DNA of 22,967 bases from an uncultured Saprospiraceae bacterium (GTDB taxonomy: Bacteria > Bacteroidota > Bacteroidia > Chitinophagales > Saprospiraceae): the NCBI GenBank assembly GCA_937930625.1, contig CALHBW010000313.1, positions 1 to 22,967 on the forward strand, written 5' to 3'. Both the position numbers and the translations under genes were made by a program. Below the pieces are notes generated by a model. The model saw only the letters and a list, made by a program, of their open reading frames with translations. It searched no databases and was not told where the DNA came from. Position 1 is the first letter of the stretch, and each line of letters opens with the position of its first letter. Positions 15,213-21,559 of the stretch are shown here, in pieces.

Positions 15213-15244
15213 TTTGGAATATCAAGGAATAAAAGTTAAATTTG
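15213..15244 (+). promoter_or_regulatory. Promoter of the methyltransferase gene
   Basis: TTTG (15213-15216), a 20-bp spacer and TAAATTTG (15237-15244) match the Bacteroidota promoter (-33 TTTG, -7 TAnnTTTG) exactly. Transcription would begin near 15248-15250, about 20 nt before the ATG. Confidence 0.75.
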
Positions 15245-15261
15245 TTGCTTAAAGTCAACAA
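15242..15261. promoter_or_regulatory. Candidate C-protein site at the methyltransferase start site
   Basis: CTTAAAGTCAAC (15248-15259) differs by one base from CTTATAGTCAAC upstream of the C gene. It sits inside a dyad TTGTTG-N8-CAACAA (15242-15261), over the predicted transcription start, where a bound protein would block initiation. Confidence 0.6.
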
Positions 15262-15269
15262 GCTATTGC

Positions 15270-17147
15270 ATGTTAAATTTGTATAAAAAAGCGGTAAAAG
15301 ATATTATTAGTTCTCATTCGACGGAGGATGTGGCGCAGTATTTAATTTATGAATATGCGGTATCTAAAGGATTGAATTGGGAGGAATCGCCTGTTTTATC
15401 TTCATTTTTTTGTGATTTTAATTTTCAAAAAAATAAATTTAACTCATTTAAAATCAATTCATTAAAAGAGCTTGAAAATCATTTAGAACTTCTAATTCCC
15501 GAAAAAGACAGAAAGTTGAATGGTGCTTTTTTTACGCCGAATTATATTATTGATTTTATCATAAATGAAATTGAACCCAAAGAAAGTGATAAATGTTTAG
15601 ACCCTTCGTGCGGTACAGGCGCGTTTTTGATTGGTTTGGTCGAATATTACATTAGAAAATATAAGAAAACTGTTAAGTATATTGTTCGAGAAAATATATT
15701 TGGTAGTGATATTTTGGATTATAACATTAAAAGAGCGAAAATTTTATTGGCATTATTAGCTTTGGAAAATGGTGAGTATTTAGAAGAAAGTGATTTTAAT
15801 TTGTACGCACAAGATAGTTTGCGAAGTGAATGGAATAAAAAATTTGATGTGATTGTAGGCAATCCGCCCTATGTAAAATATCAAGATTTATCGGACGAAA
15901 ACAGGTCGTATTTGGTGAGTGCTTGGGACACGATTCAAAGCGGTACATTTAATTTATATTTCGCTTTTTTTGAATTGGGCTACCAATTACTCGCGCCTAT
16001 GGGACGTTTGGGGTACATCACACCGAATAATTATTTTACTTCATTGGCAGGAAAAAATCTACGTGCGTTTTTCATTCAAAATAAATGTGTCAGCAGAATT
16101 ATTGATTTTAGAGACCAAAAAGTATTTGATGCACAAACATATACGGCAATTACTTTTTTGGATAAGAAAAATAATAATTCCATTTTGTATGATAGAATAA
16201 AGGATAAAAATACGCCGGAAGAATTTGTTGCTAATGCAAATGGCTCGCCCAACTACATCGAAGATTTAAATGTCAAAAAGTGGCGTTTGCTGAAAGCAGA
16301 CGAGCAAAAAAATATCAAAATCATAGAAAATATTGGCACACCAATTAAAGAATTATTTGATATTTGTGTGGGAATTGCGACCTTGAAGGATGAAGTGTTT
16401 TTTGTAGATACACAAGATGCAGATGATGTTTTTTTGTATAAAAATACAGTACAAGGAAGATTCAAAATTGAACGGGCAGCCACCAAACCTGTTTATAAAA
16501 TATCCGATTTCAAATCACAAGATAAGCTAAAGGAAAATTCGAGAAGAATTATTTTTCCCTACACCATTCAAGCGAGTCATGCTCAAGCGATTCCTGAAGC
16601 TGAATTTGGCGAAAAATACCCAAAGTGTTACGAATATTTATTAGCACAAAAAAATATATTAGAAAGTAGAGATAAAGGCAAAGTAAAATTTGAGCCATTT
16701 TATGTATGGGGCAGAACGCAGGGCTTAACCAAGCGTGGCAAGAAAATATTGAACCCCACATTTAGCAAGTACCCGCGTTTTTTATTGGTAGAAGACGAAG
16801 AAGCATTTTTTACGAATGGTTACGGGATTTATTTTAGAGAAAAAGATAATTCTCATGTAAATTTATTTTCTGATTTTACTAATCCATTGAAATTAGAACG
16901 TAACATTGATGTAGTACAAAAAATACTCAATTCTTATGTGATGCACTATTACATATCGACTACAAGTGTCTCTATTGCAGGTGGTTATCCGTGTTATCAG
17001 AAAAATTTTATTGAGAAATTTACGATTCCTGATTTTACAGAGTTTGAGATTGAGGAATTAAGAAAAATCGAATTGAAAGAAGAAATTGATATTTATTTGA
17101 TTGAAAAATATCAGATAAATTTACCGCTACCAAATCTCGTCTCGTAA
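15270..17147 (+). CDS. Type II DNA N6-adenine methyltransferase (TaqI/Eco57I-like class)
   Basis: 625 residues. It protects host DNA by methylating adenine in the site cut by the partner endonuclease. Motifs appear in the gamma-class order: motif X GAFFTPNYIIDF (85-96), S-adenosylmethionine-binding motif I DPSCGTGAF (111-119), FGSDI (144-148), catalytic motif IV NPPY (198-201) and GRLGYITPNNYF. A long C-terminal half that should hold the target recognition domain follows. NPPY with TaqI-like architecture indicates N6-adenine; the target sequence cannot be read. The gene is visibly more A/T-rich than ftsH next door, which suggests horizontal transfer. It has its own promoter and a possible C-protein site. 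Its 3' end overlaps the convergent endonuclease gene by 37 bp. It is longer than many such enzymes, but no endonuclease domain was seen at its N-terminus. Confidence 0.9.
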   Translation: MLNLYKKAVKDIISSHSTEDVAQYLIYEYAVSKGLNWEESPVLSSFFCDFNFQKNKFNSFKINSLKELENHLELLIPEKDRKLNGAFFTPNYIIDFIINEIEPKESDKCLDPSCGTGAFLIGLVEYYIRKYKKTVKYIVRENIFGSDILDYNIKRAKILLALLALENGEYLEESDFNLYAQDSLRSEWNKKFDVIVGNPPYVKYQDLSDENRSYLVSAWDTIQSGTFNLYFAFFELGYQLLAPMGRLGYITPNNYFTSLAGKNLRAFFIQNKCVSRIIDFRDQKVFDAQTYTAITFLDKKNNNSILYDRIKDKNTPEEFVANANGSPNYIEDLNVKKWRLLKADEQKNIKIIENIGTPIKELFDICVGIATLKDEVFFVDTQDADDVFLYKNTVQGRFKIERAATKPVYKISDFKSQDKLKENSRRIIFPYTIQASHAQAIPEAEFGEKYPKCYEYLLAQKNILESRDKGKVKFEPFYVWGRTQGLTKRGKKILNPTFSKYPRFLLVEDEEAFFTNGYGIYFREKDNSHVNLFSDFTNPLKLERNIDVVQKILNSYVMHYYISTTSVSIAGGYPCYQKNFIEKFTIPDFTEFEIEELRKIELKEEIDIYLIEKYQINLPLPNLVS

Positions 17148-18064
17148 ATACTAAGTAAATCTGAAATAAATGAATTGAAGTTCATTCCTGTTAGGGTGGC
17201 TGTTGAACCTATTGGTAGTAAATTATCTGCTTTTAGTTGAGCATCATTATGGTATATCTTTACAGGTGATTGGCTAAAATCTGCTAAGATTAAGCAAAGT
17301 CTTTCATATTTGTATTCTTCACCGCCAATGCTATTCCTATTATTAAGAAAAGAATACGCATTAATTGTTCTTTCTATATTCTCTGCGGTTGTTCTACTTC
17401 TTTTACTTGGTTTTGTTGTGACAATTGATTCGAATATTGGATTTCCTTTTTTTACCTCATCCATATTGAATCCAGTAATAGGCAAAATAAAAAGTTCTCC
17501 TAAAACCATTCTTGGACATCGCAAGTGGAGAATCAAAGTCTCTGCAAAAGCTCTTTCCACTATCGTATCATTATTTTTGCCTATACTACTCATCTGGCTA
17601 CGAACATTAATAACGAGGGAGTTTTCAGTATATGCTTTTCCAAACTTATCCGTTTCCCCTGCCCTCATACCGACCAAGATTTTTTCGGGAGTTTCATTAT
17701 TAAGAAAAGTTCTTGGCACAGCAGAAATATCTTGTTTTTTTGCTTTAATGAAACCTGTAAAATTTAGTTCGCCGGATGAATTGTATTGTTCGGGAAAAAT
17801 CAAGTCAGGGGCGACATTATTTCTGATAAGTTCAGACTTGACTACTTCGTGAAATAGGTTAATATGTTTACTTGAAGTAGTTAAGCTTTGTTTTCCTTTT
17901 ACTCCTGCAATTATAATAGCTTGCTCAAAAGCATATTTGAAGTTATCACAAGCTACTTGCAAGATGTTATTGGCATTTGCAGCTATGATATTCTGGTGGA
18001 TTGTAGCTTTTACTGCATTAAGCTGACTTTCTTGTTTCGAATTAAGCGATTTACTCTTTGCCAT
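17111..18064 (-). CDS. Probable type II restriction endonuclease, family not recognised
   Basis: 317 residues from the ATG at 18064, which overlaps the end of the C gene by 14 bp (ATGGCAAAGAGTAA), a layout that suits translational coupling. In-frame ATGs at 18082 and 18133 would lie further inside the C gene. The role is inferred from position: C protein, then this gene, opposite an N6-adenine methyltransferase. I do not recognise the fold with confidence. The most conserved-looking block is INVRSQMSSIGKNNDTIVER followed by AFAETLILHLRCPRMVLGEL (about 152-191), whose acidic residues (Glu170, Glu175, Glu190) could belong to a PD-(D/E)xK-type site. No membrane segment or signal. A/T-rich like its neighbours. 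The 3' end overlaps the methyltransferase gene by 37 bp tail to tail. Confidence 0.7.
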   Translation of the reverse strand: MAKSKSLNSKQESQLNAVKATIHQNIIAANANNILQVACDNFKYAFEQAIIIAGVKGKQSLTTSSKHINLFHEVVKSELIRNNVAPDLIFPEQYNSSGELNFTGFIKAKKQDISAVPRTFLNNETPEKILVGMRAGETDKFGKAYTENSLVINVRSQMSSIGKNNDTIVERAFAETLILHLRCPRMVLGELFILPITGFNMDEVKKGNPIFESIVTTKPSKRSRTTAENIERTINAYSFLNNRNSIGGEEYKYERLCLILADFSQSPVKIYHNDAQLKADNLLPIGSTATLTGMNFNSFISDLLSIYETRFGSGKFI

Positions 18065-18284
18065 TGGTTTTAAATTCGTCATTATCAAAAAATTCCGATA
18101 CAGACACCCCAAATGCATCAGCAATTTTCTCAATATTCACAATTGAAATATTCCGCTGTCCGTTTTCGACACTTGCAATATAACTTCTATCCAAATCAGA
18201 AGCATAAGCCAAATCTTTTTGAGACATTTCCTTTTGGCTTCTCAATTCTTTGATACGCAATCCCAACTTTGATTTGACATTCAT
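18051..18284 (-). CDS. Restriction-modification controller (C) protein
   Basis: 77 residues, a single XRE/Cro-type helix-turn-helix domain: GLRIKELRSQKEMSQKDLAY then SDLDRSYIASVENGQRNISI, followed by a dimer helix (VNIEKIADAFGVSVSEFF). Size and sequence match C proteins, which delay endonuclease expression in newly infected cells and then autoregulate. It is the first gene of a C-R operon, with a 14-bp overlap into the endonuclease gene. Paired direct boxes lie 23-46 bp before the start codon, as expected for C boxes. The promoter spacing predicts a leaderless mRNA starting at or next to the ATG, a feature known for several C genes. Confidence 0.9.
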   Translation of the reverse strand: MNVKSKLGLRIKELRSQKEMSQKDLAYASDLDRSYIASVENGQRNISIVNIEKIADAFGVSVSEFFDNDEFKTNGKE

Positions 18285-18288
18285 TACA

Positions 18289-18329
18289 CAAATATCCGTA
18301 TGTGTTGACTATAAGACAAAGACTATAAG
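18289..18329 (-). promoter_or_regulatory. C-R promoter with two C boxes
   Basis: On the minus strand: box 1 CTTATAGTC (18329-18321), TTTG (18320-18317), box 2 CTTATAGTC (18315-18307), then GATATTTG (18296-18289) and the ATG at 18284. TTTG-N20-GATATTTG is one base from the Bacteroidota consensus. The boxes repeat at 14 bp and place the -33 element in the spacer between them. The GACT/AGTC core resembles known C boxes. Confidence 0.8.
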
Positions 18330-18369
18330 TAACATTCTAAAAAATATTAAAAACTGATTCTTAATTGAC

Positions 18370-18402
18370 TTTCCCGCATCCCCAAAAAATATCGTATATT
18401 TA
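18370..18402 (+). promoter_or_regulatory. Candidate promoter of the TPR-PD40 gene
   Basis: TTTC (18370-18373), 21 bp, TATATTTA (18395-18402): one mismatch from each Bacteroidota element. About 70 bp before the ATG at 18475. Confidence 0.35.
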
Positions 18403-18474
18403 ACCCCATAAAACCACATTACCCTTTCCTAATTTGAATTGAATTTTTGAGAAATATACAAAAATCATAGAGTA

Positions 18475-19833
18475 ATGGCGAAGTTACAAACACTTCTTTT
18501 ATTATTGATACTTGGAATATCATGCAATGTAGTTGACCGTATAGAACAGTCGAGTGGAGACAAATTGAAATATAATAACCGTACGATACGTTCCTTGCAG
18601 GCTGAATTAAAAAGCGATACACGGCGGGCTATTCGTCAGTTGGACACAAGAGAGGCATTGGAGAAAGCGAACCAATTTTATAATGCAGAGATTTACGACA
18701 AAGCCTACTATTATTACGATTATGTCAATAGCAAAAAACCTTTGGATAAGGAAGTCGCCTACCGCTTGGGCGTGACAGCACTCGCGGTACGTGATTACAA
18801 AAAAGCACAAGAAAATCTGCGGTTTTATATTGGGAAAAAAGACCATGAAGAAGCGCGCTATCACTACGCTATCTCGCTCATGCACATAGGTGAGTACGAG
18901 CGCGCGATACAACAATTTGACCGCTACATTAAGGGATATACCAATGCCGACAAAACCCGCTTTCATCTTGCTAAACGTTATCGGGACGGCGCAACTTTTG
19001 CGGCTAATCCGCGTGTAAGCACCTTTAGTGTTGACCGTTTATTTACGAATGTCAATAGCGGCTACACCGAAACAGGACCTACCGCAGCGCAGGGTAATCA
19101 ACTGATTTTTACCCACTTCGATAAAAATGCCAAAAGCTCTATCCGCAGCGTGTCACTTGGTGGGATTGATGAACCTACGTCTTTATCAGAAGATATCAAT
19201 AAGCCGGATTTTATCAATAAAGACCCGATGGTTTCTGCCGATGGCAATACGCTGTATTTTACGCGTTGTTACTATGGTAAATTGCCGGAGTGTTCGATAT
19301 ATCACGGAGAATTACAGGCAGATGGCAGCGTAGAAAATATCCGAAAGCTCAACGAGGGAGTTAACCTACCGGGTTTTTCGAGTATGCACCCTTCAGTCAC
19401 TCAAAATGAATTTGGACAAGAAATTCTCTATTTCGCTTCTGACCGTCCGGGTGGTTATGGCGGTTTGGATTTGTGGTTTAGTATTCGTTTGTTGGATGGC
19501 AGTTTTACCCGTGCCTACAACTGCGGTACACGCCTTAATTCAGACTACGATGAGGTGACACCTTATTTTGATAATGAAGAGGGCGTTTTATATTTCAGCT
19601 CCAATCATCCTGAAACGATGGGCGGTTTTGATGTGTATAAAGCGAAAGGAGAGAAGAAATATTGGAGCAAAACACTTAGCGTAGGCGTACCGATTAATTC
19701 GGGGGCTGACGACTATTATTTCCGCTTACAGCCGGATGCTGATGGTTTTTTTGTCTCCAACCGGAATGGTGCGCCATTTGCCGAATATAATAATTGCTGT
19801 GATGATATTTATACCGTGAAAAATAGGGAGTAA
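18475..19833 (+). CDS. TPR and PD40 beta-propeller lipoprotein
   Basis: 452 residues. Lipoprotein signal with lipobox ending GISC (Cys17). Residues about 60-155 form TPR-like helical repeats (YNAEIYDKAYYYYDYV, GVTALAVRDYKKAQENL, SLMHIGEYERAIQQF). Residues about 185-450 form a PD40/WD40-like propeller: DPMVSADGNTLYFTR, ILYFASDRPGGYGGLDLWF, LYFSSNHPETMGGFDVYKA, DGFFVSNRNG. The same order occurs at the N-terminus of PorE-type type IX secretion proteins and related OmpA-family lipoproteins. Here the protein ends after the propeller, with no regulatory beta domain and no OmpA peptidoglycan-binding domain. It is probably an outer-membrane lipoprotein with a scaffolding role. The stop TAA is followed by a terminator-like inverted repeat shared with the convergent gene. 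Confidence 0.82.
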   Translation: MAKLQTLLLLLILGISCNVVDRIEQSSGDKLKYNNRTIRSLQAELKSDTRRAIRQLDTREALEKANQFYNAEIYDKAYYYYDYVNSKKPLDKEVAYRLGVTALAVRDYKKAQENLRFYIGKKDHEEARYHYAISLMHIGEYERAIQQFDRYIKGYTNADKTRFHLAKRYRDGATFAANPRVSTFSVDRLFTNVNSGYTETGPTAAQGNQLIFTHFDKNAKSSIRSVSLGGIDEPTSLSEDINKPDFINKDPMVSADGNTLYFTRCYYGKLPECSIYHGELQADGSVENIRKLNEGVNLPGFSSMHPSVTQNEFGQEILYFASDRPGGYGGLDLWFSIRLLDGSFTRAYNCGTRLNSDYDEVTPYFDNEEGVLYFSSNHPETMGGFDVYKAKGEKKYWSKTLSVGVPINSGADDYYFRLQPDADGFFVSNRNGAPFAEYNNCCDDIYTVKNRE

Positions 19834-19840
19834 TAAATAG

Positions 19841-19894
19841 CGAGCGCCGAGTAATGAGTATTCTTCATAAATCCAATTCGCTACTCGGCACTCG
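19841..19894. terminator. Two-way inverted repeat terminator
   Basis: CGAGCGCCGAGTA (19841-19853) pairs with TACTCGGCACTCG (19882-19894), with one mismatched position. It fills the gap between two convergent genes. GAGTAAT words repeat on the left side, the first containing the upstream gene's stop codon. Confidence 0.65.
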
Positions 19895-19897
19895 TTA

Positions 19898-20125
19898 CTA
19901 CTTTAGCTCGCCCACTATTTCAAACCGCTCAAAAACCTTTTCTGTATGCGGTGCATCGGCTAATTCTTCTGTAAGGTCTTGCCCTGCCCAATGTTCGTAA
20001 TGCTGTCCATTACGCCACAATCTACTGTTGCTTACATCGTAAATCTGTCCTTTGTATGCCACCCAGATTTCGGGTTTGTCTTGTCCATTTCTTAATGCCA
20101 GTTGGCTTCTTGTGTAGCTTTGCAT
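19898..20125 (-). CDS. Cytochrome b5-like heme-binding domain protein
   Basis: 75 residues from the ATG at 20125 (MQSYTRSQLALRNGQD), covering just one cytochrome b5-like heme/steroid-binding domain: PEIWVAYKGQIYDVSNSRLW, GQHYEHWAGQDLTEELADAP, HTEKVFERFEIVGEL. Candidate heme ligands are a histidine in HYEH (42 or 45) and His60. No signal peptide, so it is probably cytoplasmic. The frame stays open upstream to 20380 but that part is low-complexity and overlaps the divergent gene, so it is excluded. Divergent from a PepSY-TM protein gene, which suggests a shared role in heme or iron redox chemistry (inference). Confidence 0.85.
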   Translation of the reverse strand: MQSYTRSQLALRNGQDKPEIWVAYKGQIYDVSNSRLWRNGQHYEHWAGQDLTEELADAPHTEKVFERFEIVGELK

Positions 20126-20200
20126 GGTTATATTGCTGAATTGTTTTATTGTTTGTGAATTTTCTTTTGTAAAAATAAAACAGACCGCACTCACTTTACG

Positions 20201-20208
20201 TATATTTG
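20201..20208 (+). promoter_or_regulatory. Candidate -7 element for the PepSY-TM gene
   Basis: TATATTTG matches the Bacteroidota -7 consensus exactly and is followed by GCG, which is frequent in such promoters. No TTTG at proper -33 distance. A transcript from here would contain a 33-codon ATG frame (20216-20317) overlapping the PepSY start in another frame, possibly a leader peptide. Confidence 0.4.
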
Positions 20209-20279
20209 CGCGAATATGAGAACACGGATAAGTTTGATTGCAATGCGATTTATACTTATACTTAAACTTAATCTTAAAC

Positions 20280-20843
20280 TTGAAAAGCAGCAAGATAGCC
20301 AGTTGGGTGCGAATTAGCCGCAAGATACATCGAAAGGTTGCCTTGCCTGCCTTTATTTGCTTTTTTATTATTGCGTTCACGGGCTTATTATTAGGCTGGA
20401 AAAAACATACGGGTGGTGTATTACTGCCTGATACACAACGAGGTATCTCTACCGAGCCTTCTACTTGGCTGTCCGTAGATTCATTATATCAACTCGCGGC
20501 TGAAGTCTTGAATGATTCCGTTTCCACTTCGCTTTCTCCTGAAATTAGTCGGATAGATATGCGCCCGCCGAAAGGTATTGCCAAATTTATTTTCAAACAT
20601 CATTATTGGGAAATACAATTGGATTGTACAACAGGCGAAGCTCTTCAAATCGCCCGCCGAAATTCAGACCTTATAGAACGCATACATGATGGTTCGATTA
20701 TAGATAATTGGCTGAATATCAAAGGTTCACCGTTTAAATTATTATATATCTCCTTGGCAGGATTATCTTTGTTGAGTTTTATTATTACGGGAATATTTCT
20801 ATATTTTGGGGCAAAATGGGTCAAACGTGTTAGAGACAGATAA
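20280..20843 (+). CDS. PepSY-associated membrane protein
   Basis: 187 residues from the TTG at 20280. The N-terminal membrane unit ISRKIHRKVALPAF...FTGLLLGWKKH is typical of PepSY-TM proteins, which are linked to iron/siderophore reduction or heme handling. A periplasmic part of about 110 residues follows (with IDMRPPKGIAKFIFKHHYWE and a second half ERIHDGSIIDNWLNIKGSPF). A second membrane segment (about 155-180, LLYISLAGLSLLSFIITGIF) and a basic end complete it. There is no in-frame ATG. A further TTG at 20238 would add 14 residues translated from a simple repeat (ACTTAAACTTAATC), so 20280 is preferred; the start remains uncertain. The stop codon is in the centre of a 20-bp palindrome. Confidence 0.78.
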   Translation: MKSSKIASWVRISRKIHRKVALPAFICFFIIAFTGLLLGWKKHTGGVLLPDTQRGISTEPSTWLSVDSLYQLAAEVLNDSVSTSLSPEISRIDMRPPKGIAKFIFKHHYWEIQLDCTTGEALQIARRNSDLIERIHDGSIIDNWLNIKGSPFKLLYISLAGLSLLSFIITGIFLYFGAKWVKRVRDR

Positions 20844-20853
20844 TTATCTGTCT
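20834..20853 (+). terminator. 20-bp perfect palindrome over the PepSY-TM stop codon
   Basis: AGACAGATAATTATCTGTCT is a perfect palindrome followed by TT. The stop TAA (20841-20843) lies at its centre. It could fold as a terminator hairpin, although the uninterrupted centre leaves only a small loop and the T-run is short. Confidence 0.55.
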
Positions 20854-21066
20854 TTACATTAGAAAAACAGATGAAGATTTAATATTTTTGCGGACTAAAT
20901 CAAAAATCCATTAACATCCATTTAAATGTAAAAAAGAATTGTACATGCTGAGTTCAACATGTATTTATTCAAAAAAGATTATTCTGAAAATTATTGTGCT
21001 GCAAATAAATGTTGATAATCATCGAATTAGAACATTCAAAATTCGCTCATTTAAAATTCAGAATTA

Positions 21067-21082
21067 AATCTAAAATTAGATT
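21067..21082. promoter_or_regulatory. Palindrome abutting the STAS gene start
   Basis: AATCTAA-AA-TTAGATT ends one base before the ATG at 21083. It may be an operator or affect translation. The rest of 20854-21066 holds a TATTTTTG (-7-like, 20882-20889) and a small TACATG/CATGTA dyad near 20942-20960. Confidence 0.35.
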
Positions 21083-21457
21083 ATGAAATATACTGTCGAT
21101 AAAAAAGAAACGCATACCGTTTTTTCCATAAATGAAAACAACCTCAATACCTTGATTGCGCCCGACCTTAAATCAGAGCTATACATCCTACACGATGCAG
21201 GTATCAAAGATTTGATTTTGGACATTAGCGATGTACAATATGTAGATTCGTCGGGTTTGAGTGCAATACTCACAGGACATCGTATCTGGAAAGCAGTAGG
21301 CAGCTTCGTACTGACAGGCGTGAAAAGCGATAGCGTTAAAAAACTCATCGAAATTTCTCGCTTAGAATCAGTTTTGAATATCGTACCGACTTTAGAAGAA
21401 TCCGTTGACTATATAAAAATAGAACAATTGGAACGCGATATGGAAGCGGAAAGTTAA
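21083..21457 (+). CDS. STAS-domain anti-anti-sigma factor-like protein
   Basis: 124 residues forming a single STAS domain. The signature DVQYVDSSGLSAIL (50-63) has the phosphorylatable serine at position 56, equivalent to Ser58 of SpoIIAA. The beta-alpha pattern (LILDISD, GSFVLTGVKSDSVKKLIEIS, LESVLNIVPTLEESV) fits throughout. The acidic tail (IEQLERDMEAES) is extra. Such proteins bind an anti-sigma kinase or act in partner switching; no kinase or phosphatase gene is next to it, so the partner is unknown. Single gene with ATG at 21083, convergent with pyk. Confidence 0.88.
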   Translation: MKYTVDKKETHTVFSINENNLNTLIAPDLKSELYILHDAGIKDLILDISDVQYVDSSGLSAILTGHRIWKAVGSFVLTGVKSDSVKKLIEISRLESVLNIVPTLEESVDYIKIEQLERDMEAES

Positions 21458-21460
21458 TAT

Positions 21461-21553
21461 GGTTTCATTGCTAGATGGTTTCATTGTTTCATTGTTTTGC
21501 TAGCCATACAACCATGAAACAATGAAACCATACAACCATCTAACCATGAAACC
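21461..21553. repeat. Iterated GGTTTCATTG words forming an inverted repeat
   Basis: ATGGTTTCATTGTTTCAT (21475-21492) is perfectly complementary to 21514-21531. Outer arms (21461-21478 and 21536-21553) match 15 of 18. Both sides are built from variants of one short word. It fills the gap between the convergent STAS and pyk genes and probably ends both transcripts. Confidence 0.75.
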
Positions 21554-21559
21554 TCAAAC

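Noticed and set aside
17310..17852. Forward open frame of 180 codons opposite the endonuclease gene
   Set aside because: Hydrophobic low-complexity shadow; the reverse frame fits the C-R operon layout.
20126..20380. Longer N-terminus for the cytochrome b5-like protein
   Set aside because: Lysine-rich low-complexity reading that overlaps the divergent PepSY-TM gene and its promoter; the b5 domain starts right after the ATG at 20125.
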